From Planctomycetota bacterium (GTDB taxonomy: Bacteria; Planctomycetota; Planctomycetia; Gemmatales; Gemmataceae), in assembly GCA_016195405.1 (NCBI GenBank), contig JACPZP010000027.1, positions 1 through 32,375 of the forward strand: 32,375 nucleotides of DNA, given 5' to 3'. This document shows positions 1 through 9,120 of the stretch, in pieces (the stretch's first letter is position 1; every line of letters begins with the position of its first letter). The position numbers and the translations under genes were made by a program. The notes below the pieces were generated by a model. The model ran no database searches and was not told the DNA's origin. It saw nothing but the letters and a program-made list of their open reading frames with translations.

Positions 1-1266
1 CGGAAGCGCGCCCGGACGCACTGCATCCGGTGCGGCCTGTGCCGTCAGGGAGCCGACTCGAGGCGCCGCCGCAAATTCCCGGTGCGCCAAAGGAGAGAAG
101 GTTCGGGGCTCAAAGGGCGCCACTGTCGGGGTGACGGGCCTGGCAGACACCGAAGGCATTGGCGTCGGCGATGACTCGGCAACGCCGGCCGGCGAATGGA
201 GCGGCGGCATCTCGCCTTCCGGAGGCGGCGCGATCGGCGTTTGGGTGAACGGCGCCAGAGCTTCGGCAACGGCGCCCGGCGTCTGATAGCGGTCGGCGGG
301 CTGCTTGGCCATCATCTTGAACAGGACTGCTTCCAGCTCGGCCGGCACTCCCTGACGCCAGGTAGAGAGGGGCTGGGGGGTGCGGTGCGTGTGCCAGAGC
401 AGCTTCTGAGCGACGCTGCCTTCGCCGAAGGGAGTGCGCCCGGTGAGCAGGAAGTAGAAGGTCGCCCCGAGGCTGTAAACGTCGGCCCGGCAATCGACGC
501 CGTGGCTGTCGATGGCCTGTTCCGGCGCGAGGTAGTCGGTGGTGCCGAGGACATTCTCGTCGAACTCTTTGGTCAGGTTGTCGCCCGTGTCGTTGAAAAA
601 GAGGGCCAGGCCCATGTCGAGAATCTTGGCCACGCCGGAGCGATCGACGAGAATGTTGCCCGGCTTGATGTCGCGGTGCACCAGGCCCTGCCGGCGCGCA
701 TGTTCCAAGCCCAGGGCCGCTTGCTGGATATAGTGACAGGCCCGTGACACTTCGAGCGGGCCGGATGTTTGGACGATGTCTTGCAGGTCCGAGCCATCCA
801 CGTACTCCATGACCAGGAAAAGAAACTTGTTGTCTTGGTCGATGTCATACGCGTGGACGATGTTGGGATGATCGAGGGTGGCGGCGGCGCGGGCCTCGCG
901 GTAGAAGCGCTCGCGGGAGGCTTCGTCCGCGGCCTTTGCGGGAGGCAGCACTTTGACCGCGACCCGGCGGCGCATGAGCGGGTGCTCGCAAAGGTAGACC
1001 TGCCCCATCCCGCCCGAGCCGATTCGCGCCAGGAGCTTGTACTTGCCGATGGAGAAGCCGCGGTAACGTCCTTCGAGGAGGTTGTCGGCTTGAAACTCCG
1101 TGAGGATGCCGTCCGAAATAAGAAGGTTAGCCAGGTGGGCGGGGTCGCTGGGGAATTCGCCGTTAGCGTGCAGTTTCTCCAAGCAGGCGCTCAGCCGCTT
1201 TTCGTCGGCGACGCGGCTTTTGTGCACCAGGTCGAGGAATTCATCGGCGCTGGCCGGGGCCGGCAT
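1..1266 (-). CDS. Hanks-type Ser/Thr protein kinase, C-terminus beyond window
   Basis: This is the N-terminal 422 residues of a bacterial Ser/Thr kinase that runs off the left edge with no stop codon. Residues 1-70 form the pre-kinase extension that ends in a GRYRGFSIGKY-type motif. The kinase domain follows, with the glycine loop GSGGMG at 83-88, ATP-binding Lys105, catalytic HRDIKPGN from 197, DMG in place of DFG at 217-219 and LAPEQ near 246-250. From about residue 345 the chain becomes a Pro/Ala-rich linker, so a membrane segment and a sensor domain may lie outside the window. The ATG at 1266 has an AGGGTGA ribosome site three bases upstream. The protein is colinear and nearly identical up to about residue 345 with the kinase at 6439-9120, and the two leaders are also alike. 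It is divergent from the kinase at 1459. Its substrates cannot be told from sequence. Confidence 0.93.
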   Translation of the reverse strand, partial: MPAPASADEFLDLVHKSRVADEKRLSACLEKLHANGEFPSDPAHLANLLISDGILTEFQADNLLEGRYRGFSIGKYKLLARIGSGGMGQVYLCEHPLMRRRVAVKVLPPAKAADEASRERFYREARAAATLDHPNIVHAYDIDQDNKFLFLVMEYVDGSDLQDIVQTSGPLEVSRACHYIQQAALGLEHARRQGLVHRDIKPGNILVDRSGVAKILDMGLALFFNDTGDNLTKEFDENVLGTTDYLAPEQAIDSHGVDCRADVYSLGATFYFLLTGRTPFGEGSVAQKLLWHTHRTPQPLSTWRQGVPAELEAVLFKMMAKQPADRYQTPGAVAEALAPFTQTPIAPPPEGEMPPLHSPAGVAESSPTPMPSVSARPVTPTVAPFEPRTFSPLAHREFAAAPRVGSLTAQAAPDAVRPGALP

Positions 1267-1316
1267 AATTCACCCTGTAGAAAGTCGCCCCCACAAACTC
1301 CCTGTGAGCCTTTCCC
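1267..1316 (-). promoter_or_regulatory. Conserved kinase leader, copy A
   Basis: The 50 nt before this kinase start align without gaps to the 50 nt before the paralogous kinase at 9120. Both contain a GGGGGCGA box, a GGCTCAC box and a Shine-Dalgarno site. On the minus strand AGGCT (1307-1311) can pair with AGTTT (1295-1299) using two G-U pairs, and the same positions in the other copy form full Watson-Crick pairs. This could be an RNA hairpin controlling translation or simply recent shared ancestry. Confidence 0.5.
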
Positions 1317-1391
1317 TCGCGGCTACCGTTTATTTTCTGCCAAAGACAGGCGAGTTTCAAGCGCGGAAATCCGCGGAGGGTGGGGTCGGCC

Positions 1392-1420
1392 TTGAAATGA
1401 CGCACAACATGGAGGATAGT
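1392..1420 (+). promoter_or_regulatory. Candidate housekeeping promoter for the TPR kinase
   Basis: TTGAAA at 1392-1397 and GATAGT at 1415-1420 are separated by 17 bases. This is a good fit to a sigma-70-type promoter (5 of 6 and 4 of 6 consensus bases). Transcription would start near 1427, about 32 nt before the ATG at 1459. Planctomycete promoters are poorly defined, so this is a pattern match only. Confidence 0.4.
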
Positions 1421-1458
1421 GAATGCCGTCCTTGCCTTCCTTTTGATGCCATTTTCCC

Positions 1459-4263
1459 ATGGTCCACGATCTTCTGTGCCCGAATGGCCATCGCTGGGAG
1501 ATTTCTCTCGACCTGGCGTCTTTGGGATCAGGGGGAGAGGTGGCGTGTCCCGTCTGTGGACAATCGTGCCCCGTTGCTGTCAGTTCCTCCGCAGGTCAAG
1601 CAACGGTTCTCATGCAAGCGTCCCCTACGTCACCTGCGCACGCCAGCAACATGCTCGCGAGCAACATTCACGCCAGCAGCATGAATGAAGTCGGCGCGCC
1701 GGCGATTCCCGGCTACGAGGTGCTGGGCCTTCTCGGGCAGGGCGGAATGGGGAGAGTGTACAAGGCCCGTGACCTGCGGCTTGGACGCGTGGTGGCCCTG
1801 AAAATAATCTCTTCGCAAGCACAGGCGACGCCGGAGCAATTGGCCAGGTTTCAGGCGGAAACACAAGCGCTCGCGAAACTCAACCATCCGCATATCGTGC
1901 AAATCTTCGAGGTCAATAAGTGCGACGGCGTCCCGTTCTTTTCTCTCGAGTTCCTGGAAGGAGGCAGCCTGGACCGCAAGCTGGCGGGCAAACCGCAAGC
2001 CCCGACGCCGGCCGCGCGCATGCTCCAGGTCTTGGCCCGAGCGACTTACGATGCCCATTCGCAAGGCATCGTGCACCGCGACCTGAAGCCCGGGAACATC
2101 TTGCTCACTCGGGAAGGTCAGCCGAAAATCAGCGATTTCGGACTGGCCAAGCAGCTCGATGACCAGAGCAACCAAACGCGGACCGGGGCTATCATCGGCA
2201 CGCCCACTTATATGGCGCCGGAGCAAGCCGCCGGCGAATCCAAGTCCGTCGGGCCACAAACCGACGTCTACGCTTTGGGAGTGATCTTTTATGAGATGCT
2301 GACCGGCCGACCGCCGCATCAAGGGCTGTCGGCTCTTGAAACCATGCAGCTCATCCGCTACGCGGACCCGGTGCCGCCCAAGCGACTCCAGCCCGGATTG
2401 CCGCGGGCTTTGGAAACAATCTGCTTGAAGTGTCTGGAGAAGCAGCCGGCCAAACGATATGCCAGCGCCCTGGCTCTGGCCGAAGACCTGGAGCGATACC
2501 TGGCCAACAAACCGATCCAGGCGCGGCGGGCGGGAGCGGCGGAGCGTGTTGGGAAATGGGTGCAACGGCATCCTGCTTCGGCGGCCCTGTTTGCGGTTGT
2601 CGTGCTGGGCGTAATGTCCGTGACGGCGTTGACGCTTTGGTCGAATGCGCGGTTGCGCGAAGCGGCCGAGCGTGCGGAGGCACGATCGCGGCTGGCACGG
2701 GCGGTGGTGGACGACATGTATACGCGGGTCGCCGAAGAACTGCTGGCGGACGAGCCCTTTCAGGACCCGCTGCGCCGGGAGTTCTTGCAAAAAGCGTCGG
2801 AGCTTTATCGCGAATTCGCCCAGGAAAGCGGCCGCGATCCCAAGGTCCGCCAAGAGACGGCTCTGGCCTATTTTCGCCTCGGCCAAATCCAGCGCATCTT
2901 GAATCAACATTCCCTGGCCGACGACGCTTTTGAGCGGGCGATCGCGCTTCAAGAAGCGCTCACTTACGAGTTTCCCGAAAGCAAGGCGTTTCGCCAAGAC
3001 CTGGCCAACAGCTATAACTGGCGCGGCGAGCTGTACCGCGAAAGCGGCGGCAAGCTCACGGATGCCGAGCTGCAGTATCAGACGGCGCGGGCGCTGCAAG
3101 AAAAGCTCGTGGCTGAATCCGCTCACGAACCGGCGTACCGCAGGGAGCTGGCGAGGAGCCTTTACAATCTCGGCATCGTGCACCTGGACATGGGGCGTCC
3201 GAAGGAGGCGGAAGCCGACCTTGATAGCGCGATCGAGTTGCTAGGGCAGCTGCGGACGGCCGGGCCTCAAAGCACCAAGCAAGATGTGCCTCCATCGGTC
3301 GCTCATGCTCACGAGTTGGCCCGCTGTTTGATCAATAGGGGCGTCGTGTACAAGGAGCGCCAATCGGTCACCAAATCGGCCGACGACTACGGGAAAGCGA
3401 TCGAGCTACTGCAATCCATGGGCAGCGCGGAGGGCAAGGGGACGGCTCGCCCCGGCGTCCGCATCGACCTTGCCATTGCGCATCAAAACTTGGGCAACCT
3501 CTTCCTGCAACAGAACCAGCCCGTCGACGCGGTCGCGGAAATCGGAAAGGCCCTGGCGATCTTGCAGCGCTTGGCGGACGATTTCCCAACCCGACCGGCG
3601 TATGGAAAAAAACTCGCCAACACCCACAACAGCATGGCGACGGTCCTGGCAGGCCAGAAAGAGTTTTCACAAGCTGAGAAGCAATGGCGGCAGGCTCGGG
3701 AGATTCTGGATCAGCTCGTCCGCGACTTCCCGCACGTCAGCGACTACGAGAAACTTCTCGGCATCACCATCGGCAATCTCGCCTGGCTGCGGACGGAACT
3801 AAAAGACTGGGCCGGCGCGCGCGGACACTTCGAGAAGGCCGTTGCCCACCTGCGCGCGAGTCTCAAGACCAATCCAAAAAACCCGGATTGTTTGCGGGCT
3901 CTTCGCAACCAAGAGCAAAGCCTGGCCGAAACGCTGATTCAGCTGGGCGACCACAGCGCAGCCGCCGCGGCTGCCGCAGCCCTTGCCGCGGTTTACAATG
4001 ATCGCCCGCAGGACTTCTATTATGCCGCTTGCTTCGTGGCCCGCTGTGTGCCGTTGGCTGAGCAGGACAAGAGGCTTCCCGATGCCGCGGCGCGGTCGGC
4101 CTGCGTCCAGAAATATGCCGCCCAAGCCGAGGCCATGCTCGAGCAGGCGCTTCGGCACATGCCCGCCGGAATCCACCGGCTGCCCAACGAGCAGGAAGTC
4201 TTCCGCCTCTTGTTCCGAGACACGCGCGTCAAGGAATTGCTCGCCGAGTTGGACTCTAAATAA
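1459..4263 (+). CDS. Zn-ribbon / Ser/Thr kinase / TPR membrane protein
   Basis: This 934-residue kinase starts with a short zinc ribbon (Cys7, His11, Cys30, Cys33, perhaps Cys37). It differs from its neighbours, which begin with a helical extension. The kinase domain spans about 86-350: GQGGMG from 93, Lys115, HRDLKPGN 206-213, DFG 226-228, APE 253-255. All key catalytic residues are present, so it should be active. A single membrane helix lies near 374-394. The rest, about 430-870, consists of TPR-like helical repeats that would lie on the far side of the membrane and could bind protein partners. The start fits because the zinc ribbon begins at once, although no clear ribosome site precedes it. 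The gene sits with an ECF sigma factor and two other kinases, so a role in one signalling pathway is plausible but unproven. Confidence 0.93.
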   Translation: MVHDLLCPNGHRWEISLDLASLGSGGEVACPVCGQSCPVAVSSSAGQATVLMQASPTSPAHASNMLASNIHASSMNEVGAPAIPGYEVLGLLGQGGMGRVYKARDLRLGRVVALKIISSQAQATPEQLARFQAETQALAKLNHPHIVQIFEVNKCDGVPFFSLEFLEGGSLDRKLAGKPQAPTPAARMLQVLARATYDAHSQGIVHRDLKPGNILLTREGQPKISDFGLAKQLDDQSNQTRTGAIIGTPTYMAPEQAAGESKSVGPQTDVYALGVIFYEMLTGRPPHQGLSALETMQLIRYADPVPPKRLQPGLPRALETICLKCLEKQPAKRYASALALAEDLERYLANKPIQARRAGAAERVGKWVQRHPASAALFAVVVLGVMSVTALTLWSNARLREAAERAEARSRLARAVVDDMYTRVAEELLADEPFQDPLRREFLQKASELYREFAQESGRDPKVRQETALAYFRLGQIQRILNQHSLADDAFERAIALQEALTYEFPESKAFRQDLANSYNWRGELYRESGGKLTDAELQYQTARALQEKLVAESAHEPAYRRELARSLYNLGIVHLDMGRPKEAEADLDSAIELLGQLRTAGPQSTKQDVPPSVAHAHELARCLINRGVVYKERQSVTKSADDYGKAIELLQSMGSAEGKGTARPGVRIDLAIAHQNLGNLFLQQNQPVDAVAEIGKALAILQRLADDFPTRPAYGKKLANTHNSMATVLAGQKEFSQAEKQWRQAREILDQLVRDFPHVSDYEKLLGITIGNLAWLRTELKDWAGARGHFEKAVAHLRASLKTNPKNPDCLRALRNQEQSLAETLIQLGDHSAAAAAAAALAAVYNDRPQDFYYAACFVARCVPLAEQDKRLPDAAARSACVQKYAAQAEAMLEQALRHMPAGIHRLPNEQEVFRLLFRDTRVKELLAELDSK

Positions 4264-4625
4264 TCGGTTATTTTGTCCATGCTCAAATCGACGGCGGCGA
4301 AGACTGGCCCTGGCCCTTCGACCTTGATAACGATGTCGGCTTCCTCACGCATAACGTCGTCCACGCCGGCGGAATCGACGACCTCTACGTCGTGTGATGA
4401 TCGCACGATTTGGACGCGGGGACCAGGCGGGTGCACGCGGCCCCAACGTGTCAGCTCGCCGCCTGGCCGCAGCGCGAGCCACCCGGCATATCCGGGAAGA
4501 ACGACACATTCCCTACCTTCGACCTGGAATTTACGCTTGGCTGCGGGCTTCCATTAGATGGGCGCCGTCCGCCGGCTCGATATCGGAAAAGCGATGTTCC
4601 ATCCTCGGACCACGGAGGGCTCCCC
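4264..4625. other. 362-bp gap with no supported gene
   Basis: Short open frames exist on both strands, but none has a ribosome site, a recognisable domain or a sensible length. A small AT-rich inverted repeat (AAATAA/TTATTT, 4258-4273) overlaps the kinase stop codon and is too weak to call a terminator. The strong ribosome site GGAGGG at 4614-4619 belongs to the next gene. Confidence 0.5.
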
Positions 4626-5552
4626 ATGCGCTTGGCCCGTTCACGACCGGCGCAGCCAAAGCTCTTGATGGCGACCGCGGGCTGGGTGCTCGTTCTGTTG
4701 TCGCCCCTTTCCGTGCGCGCTCAAGGAACCAGCGGCCCGACGGTCTCCGATAGCAAGGTCGGCTACGTCGACAGCGCGATTCTGGGCAATCTGTTTCGGC
4801 TGCGCTACGACTCGGCTTATGGGAACAACCGTCCCAGCAGGGCCGAGTTCTTTTACGCGCAGACCGCTCCAGGCGGTCCGGGGCTGCCCTTTCCGGAACC
4901 GCGCGTCGATTACCAGGACATCACGGGCTATCTGGAAGTGATGCTGTGCCCGCGTCTCTCCGGTTTCGTGGAAGTCCCCAGCCGCTTTCTGAATCCAGAG
5001 GTTAACTCCAACGCGACCGGCCTCTCTGACCTAAACGCTGGGCTGCGCTATTCGTTTTTTGAAAGCGAAAACGCGGTCGCCACGTTGCAGCTTCGGGCCT
5101 ACGCTCCCACAGGCGATGTCGCGCGCGGCCTTGGGAACGGGCACGCCAGTCTGGAGCCGGCCCTGCTCTTCTACCGGCGATTGGGCGACCGCTTCCATTG
5201 GGAAAGCGAGCTGCGCTATTGGGTCCCGCTCGGGGGCACGGATTTCGCCGGCGACATCATTCGCTACGGCAGCGGAATTAGTTTCCCCGTGCTCGACAAC
5301 GGCCGCCTCGAACTCAGCCCGGTGTTGGAACTGGTCGGCTGGACGGTGCTTTCCGGCAAGGAGAGCGTCGTCCCATCCGTGACGCAAGCACGCGTGCAGG
5401 GAGCCGCGGGAGACACGCTTATTCACGGCAAGGTCGGCCTCCGGCTCCGAATCGGGGACCACGCGGATATTTATGGCGGTTACGGCCGGCCCCTTACGGG
5501 CGAGCGCTGGTACGACAACACCTTTCGCCTTGAGTTACGGCTTCTCTATTAG
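4626..5552 (+). CDS. Secreted outer-membrane beta-barrel-like protein
   Basis: This is a 308-residue protein. The frame stays open 216 bases upstream, but the ATG at 4626 is chosen because GGAGGG lies six bases before it and a typical signal peptide follows, with hydrophobic LLMATAGWVLVLL and a likely cut after VRAQ. The mature part is rich in alternating polar/hydrophobic strands with Tyr, Trp and Gly (for example LQLRAYAPTGD and HADIYGGYGRPL). It ends in LELRLLY, a terminal aromatic residue as in many outer-membrane barrels. It resembles the broad transporter/phenol-degradation MetA-like barrel group. What it carries, if anything, cannot be read from sequence. It lies between a kinase and an ECF sigma factor on the same strand, so it could be a target or an envelope sensor of that pathway. 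Confidence 0.75.
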   Translation: MRLARSRPAQPKLLMATAGWVLVLLSPLSVRAQGTSGPTVSDSKVGYVDSAILGNLFRLRYDSAYGNNRPSRAEFFYAQTAPGGPGLPFPEPRVDYQDITGYLEVMLCPRLSGFVEVPSRFLNPEVNSNATGLSDLNAGLRYSFFESENAVATLQLRAYAPTGDVARGLGNGHASLEPALLFYRRLGDRFHWESELRYWVPLGGTDFAGDIIRYGSGISFPVLDNGRLELSPVLELVGWTVLSGKESVVPSVTQARVQGAAGDTLIHGKVGLRLRIGDHADIYGGYGRPLTGERWYDNTFRLELRLLY

Positions 5553-5652
5553 GCCTCACCCCTGCAACGATGGGTCGACCCGTGGCGACTGCGCGGAAGA
5601 GAAAGCGTAAGATGAACAGAAGGATCTCCAACTTTCTCTTCGGGAAATCTCC

Positions 5653-6432
5653 ATGGACCCAGAAGCGGTGCAGAATCGCCTGAGCCAGATTTCCACCGCG
5701 TGGTCGCTTTTGGCTGAGGCGCATGGGGGAGAGGACGAGGCGGCCGCCCAGGACGCTCAGGCGGCGCTGGTGGAGCGTTATCAGACGGCGGTCTATCGCT
5801 ACTTGTTGGCGGCCGTGCGCGATCCGGACGTTGCTGACGAGTTGTTCCAGGAGTTTGCCCTGCGTCTGGTGCGCGGCGACTTCGGCCGCGCCGATGCGCG
5901 GCGGGGGCGGTTCCGCGACTACGTCAAGACGGCTCTCATCAATCTGGTTATCAATCACCAAAGGAAGGTGCGGCAGCAGCGTCGACGCGACGATGCGATG
6001 CCGGAACCCGTGGCGCCGGTCCCCGAGCATTTCGATTCGGATCAAGAGTTCCTGAACAGTTGGCGCAAGGCGCTCTTGGATCAAGCCTGGAAAACGCTCG
6101 CCGCCGCCGAGGCGCCCGATGCCGCGCCCTACTTTGCCGTCCTCCGCTATCGAAGCGAGAACGCGCAGCTCACCGGCGCTGAGCTTGCGGCGAACTTGAC
6201 CGCGCAGTTGCGTCCGCACGAGCCGTTCACCGAAACGAACCTGCGGAAGATTTTGCAACGGGCCCGCGAGAAGTTCAGCGATATCCTGGTCGAGGAAGTG
6301 GCGCGGTCGTTAGGAAAGTCGACGGCGGAGGAATTGGAGCAGGAGCTGATCGATCTGGGCTTTCACACGTACAGCCGCCGCGCTTTGGACCGTCGCAAGG
6401 ACGAGCCAGAATCACACCAGAACCGGTCCTGA
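5653..6432 (+). CDS. ECF-type RNA polymerase sigma factor
   Basis: This 259-residue protein has a sigma region 2 at about 40-110. It includes the helix ADELFQEFALRLVRGDF and the stretch GRFRDYVKTALINLVINHQ, where core RNA polymerase and the -10 element are bound in this family. The C-terminal part (about 175-240) is helical and would be region 4, but its helix-turn-helix is diverged. A region 1-type domain is absent and the protein is longer than a classic ECF factor (about 190 residues). ECF factors located beside Ser/Thr kinases are known in planctomycetes. Here kinases flank it on both sides, so control by phosphorylation instead of by a membrane anti-sigma factor is a reasonable inference. 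Its stop lies only six bases from the stop of the convergent kinase. Confidence 0.85.
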   Translation: MDPEAVQNRLSQISTAWSLLAEAHGGEDEAAAQDAQAALVERYQTAVYRYLLAAVRDPDVADELFQEFALRLVRGDFGRADARRGRFRDYVKTALINLVINHQRKVRQQRRRDDAMPEPVAPVPEHFDSDQEFLNSWRKALLDQAWKTLAAAEAPDAAPYFAVLRYRSENAQLTGAELAANLTAQLRPHEPFTETNLRKILQRAREKFSDILVEEVARSLGKSTAEELEQELIDLGFHTYSRRALDRRKDEPESHQNRS

Positions 6433-6438
6433 GACGTG

Positions 6439-9120
6439 TCAATTCCGCGGATTCCAGTCCGGGCCCATGGCGTTGCCGTCCTTGGGGTTGAAGGCTTGGC
6501 GCATGGTTCGGTCGCTGACTTGGCCGTGCTCGAGGAAGCGCACATTGCCGTCGGCCAAGCCGACGTAGAAGCCCTCGGGGACGCCGGCTCCCATCTTCGG
6601 CACGACGCCGTGCGTGACATTGGTTACGTCCACGAAGACGTCGACCGGTTTGGTCCAGGGGACCGATTCGTTCGCTTCGACAATCAGGACCGTGTTGGAC
6701 AGTCCGTCGGGAATCGAATTGGGAATAACGGCCTTGGTGGTCGGCGTGGGAAACAAGGTTCCGGGCCCTGTAACCATCTGCAGATAGGTGAAGCCTTCCT
6801 TCCGCTTCTGAGCCCCGACCGGTCGGAAGATGCCGGGCATCTTGGGCAGCAGCGTGATGTTGTGCGCGCTATTCCAAGGCTCGTCGAGCTTGAATTCATT
6901 GAAGAGCTTGGTTTCGTCGATAAACGGCAGGACGGCCACGCGCCAGCTTAAGAAGGCTTTGGTGTTGGGTTTGCCGGAATCTTGGGAGTAACCCGGGGAG
7001 GGAAGCTGCCCATTCGCGTCATTCATGGCAAGGAGCGCTCCGCAAAGCTGCAGCATGTTATTTCTTAGCGCGATGCGGACTCCCGCCACCTGCGGCTTGG
7101 TGAGCGTGCTGGCTAATGCGGCTTGATCAGGATCCTTCTTGGATCGGAGGTTGGTGAAATTGGAGACAACGGCGGCGTTCGTTACCCGCGGAGCGGTAAG
7201 CGACGAAATCACCACGGTCGCGAACAGGACAACCGCGCCGGCCACGCCCGCACAAATCCACAGCGTCTTATTCAGGATTCGCGCTTCCTTCTTGCGAGTC
7301 CGCCGCGTGCCTTTCTTCTGAGAGCCAGAGTCGTCGCCGGCGCGGCCGCGCGGCTGGCGTTCCCCTCGGTCCTCCTCGAGCTCTTTGTGCTCGCGAAGCT
7401 GACGTTCCTCCGGTGCGGCGAGTGTGGCGTTGGACGCGCGCATCCGCCGGATAGCCAATCCCTCCGCGGTTTCTTGCGCGGCCGGCGCCGGCGACCGGGA
7501 TTTCTCCACGGATTTCAACTGGAGCGCCGCCTCCGCCACCGTGGGAACACGCAAGCTTTGCTTACACGCAGGGCACTTCGCTTTTAGGCCCACGAACTTC
7601 ACTTTGACCTTGAACGCGTGACCGCAAGCGCAGCGAAAACTGAATACGGGACTCGGCGGGCGCTCGGTGCGGACCGCGCCGTTAACGGACGGCCCGTTAA
7701 GGGACGACCCGTTATGGGACGACCCGTTTTGGGATTGTTCGGAAAGGGTACGCCCCGAGGCGTGCCCCGTATCCGCCTTGGAAGAGGGGTCGGCAGTATC
7801 GGCCGCCGGAGTTCCTCGGGCAACGGTTTCAACCCTTTTCGGTCCAGCTGTCAGCGGAGTTGGCGCCGGCAGAACGGCAACGGGCGTGGCCTGTGCAGCA
7901 GCGGCGGAAAGGCTGGGCGCGGGCGCGAAGCCTCCGCCGGCGTGAGGAGAGAAGCTCAACGGGACCGCGGACGCCGTCGGGTGGAACGACGATGCGCCGG
8001 ACAAAGCCGGAGTTAGCGGCGGTGAACTCGCGATGCCGCTGGGCGCCGGACTGGGCGCCGGCATCTCCGTTTCCTCAGGCGGCGGGATCGGCGTCTGCGT
8101 AAACGGCGTTAGGGCATCGGCGAGGGCGCCCGGCGTCTGATAGCGGTCGGCGGGCTGCTTGGCCATCATCTTGAAGATGATCGCCTCCAGATCGGCCGGC
8201 ACTCCCTGGCGCAGGTCCGCGATCGGCCGCGGCGTACGGTGCGTATGCCAGAGCAGCTTCTGGGCGACGCTGCCTTCGCCGAAGGGGGTCCGGCCCGTCA
8301 GTAAAAAGTAGAACGTGGCCCCGAGGCTGTAGACGTCCGCCCGGCAATCGACGCCGTGGCTGTCGAGGGCCTGTTCGGGGGCCAAGTAATCGGTGGTGCC
8401 GAGGACGTTTTCGTCGAAATCCTTGGTGAGGTTGTCCTCGTTGTCGTTGAAGAAGCGGGCCAGGCCCATGTCGAGAATCTTGGCCACTCCCGAACGGTCG
8501 ATGAGGATGTTGCCCGGCTTGATGTCGCGATGCACCAGGCCTTGCTGACGGGCATGTTCCAAACCGAGGGCCGCCTGGCGGATGTAGTGACACGCCCGCG
8601 TCAAATCGAGCGGTCCGGATTTGTGGACGATGGCCTGGAGGTCCGCGCCTTCCACATACTCCATGACCAGGAATAGGAACTTGTCGTCTTGGTCGATGTC
8701 ATATGCATGGACAATATTGGGATGGTCGAGGGTGGCGACGGCCCGGGCCTCGCGGTAGAAGCGCTCGCGGGAGGATTCGTCGGCGGCCCTTGCGGGCGGA
8801 AGCACCTTCACCGCCACGCGGCGGCGCATGAGCGGGTGCTCGCAGAGGTAGACCTGTCCCATCCCTCCGGAGCCGATCCGAGCCAGCATTTTGTACTTGC
8901 CGATGGAGAAGCCGCGATAGCGCCCCTCGAGCATGTGGTCGGCTTGAAACTGGGTGAGGATGCTGCTGGAGACGAGCGCGTCGGCCAGTTTGACCGGGTC
9001 GTCCGGGAAATCGCCGTCGGCGTGCAGCTTGGCCAGGCGCGCGCTGAGTCGATTCTCGTCGGCGACGCCGCTCTTGCGCACTAAGTCGATCAATTCATCG
9101 GCGCTGACCGGGGCCGCCAT
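6439..9120 (-). CDS. Ser/Thr kinase with Zn ribbon, membrane helix and DUF1559 domain
   Basis: This is an 893-residue kinase with five parts. Residues 1-70 are the pre-kinase extension. The kinase domain is about 75-340, with GSGGMG 83-88, Lys105, HRDIKPGN from 197, DMG 217-219 and APE 247-249. A Pro/Ala/Ser-rich linker (about 345-490) contains an Asn-Gly repeat. A zinc ribbon lies at 498-519 (two CxCxH/CxxC-like knuckles, Cys498, Cys500, Cys516, Cys519). After a basic stretch there is one membrane helix (about 620-641) and then a DUF1559 (SBP_bac_10-like) domain at about 680-890, recognised by LRNNMLQLCGALLAMND and ADGNVRFLEHG. DUF1559 usually sits behind a pilin-like N-terminal helix, so its place as the external part of a kinase is notable. 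AAGGTGA lies three bases before the ATG. It is a paralogue of the kinase at 1-1266. Confidence 0.93.
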   Translation of the reverse strand: MAAPVSADELIDLVRKSGVADENRLSARLAKLHADGDFPDDPVKLADALVSSSILTQFQADHMLEGRYRGFSIGKYKMLARIGSGGMGQVYLCEHPLMRRRVAVKVLPPARAADESSRERFYREARAVATLDHPNIVHAYDIDQDDKFLFLVMEYVEGADLQAIVHKSGPLDLTRACHYIRQAALGLEHARQQGLVHRDIKPGNILIDRSGVAKILDMGLARFFNDNEDNLTKDFDENVLGTTDYLAPEQALDSHGVDCRADVYSLGATFYFLLTGRTPFGEGSVAQKLLWHTHRTPRPIADLRQGVPADLEAIIFKMMAKQPADRYQTPGALADALTPFTQTPIPPPEETEMPAPSPAPSGIASSPPLTPALSGASSFHPTASAVPLSFSPHAGGGFAPAPSLSAAAAQATPVAVLPAPTPLTAGPKRVETVARGTPAADTADPSSKADTGHASGRTLSEQSQNGSSHNGSSLNGPSVNGAVRTERPPSPVFSFRCACGHAFKVKVKFVGLKAKCPACKQSLRVPTVAEAALQLKSVEKSRSPAPAAQETAEGLAIRRMRASNATLAAPEERQLREHKELEEDRGERQPRGRAGDDSGSQKKGTRRTRKKEARILNKTLWICAGVAGAVVLFATVVISSLTAPRVTNAAVVSNFTNLRSKKDPDQAALASTLTKPQVAGVRIALRNNMLQLCGALLAMNDANGQLPSPGYSQDSGKPNTKAFLSWRVAVLPFIDETKLFNEFKLDEPWNSAHNITLLPKMPGIFRPVGAQKRKEGFTYLQMVTGPGTLFPTPTTKAVIPNSIPDGLSNTVLIVEANESVPWTKPVDVFVDVTNVTHGVVPKMGAGVPEGFYVGLADGNVRFLEHGQVSDRTMRQAFNPKDGNAMGPDWNPRN
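7678..7728 (-). repeat. 15-bp coding repeat in kinase linker
   Basis: About three imperfect 15-bp units encode an Asn-Gly-Ser-rich stretch (residues about 465-481 of the kinase: NGSSHNG, SSLNG, PSVNG). The unit length is a multiple of three, so copy-number changes would keep the reading frame and alter only linker length. Confidence 0.7.

Noticed and set aside
1630..3183. Long open frame on the strand opposite the TPR kinase
   Set aside because: It is a shadow of a GC-rich coding gene with no recognisable motifs.
4264..4625. Open frames on both strands between the TPR kinase and the barrel protein
   Set aside because: No ribosome sites, no domain matches, and the codon pattern does not look like the neighbours.
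4410..4625. Upstream in-frame extension of the barrel protein to 4410
   Set aside because: It has no ribosome site and would bury the signal peptide, while GGAGGG and a signal peptide fit the ATG at 4626.
5569..5581. GGGTCGACCC palindrome after the barrel gene as a terminator
   Set aside because: It has no loop and no T-run, so it fits a chance palindrome.
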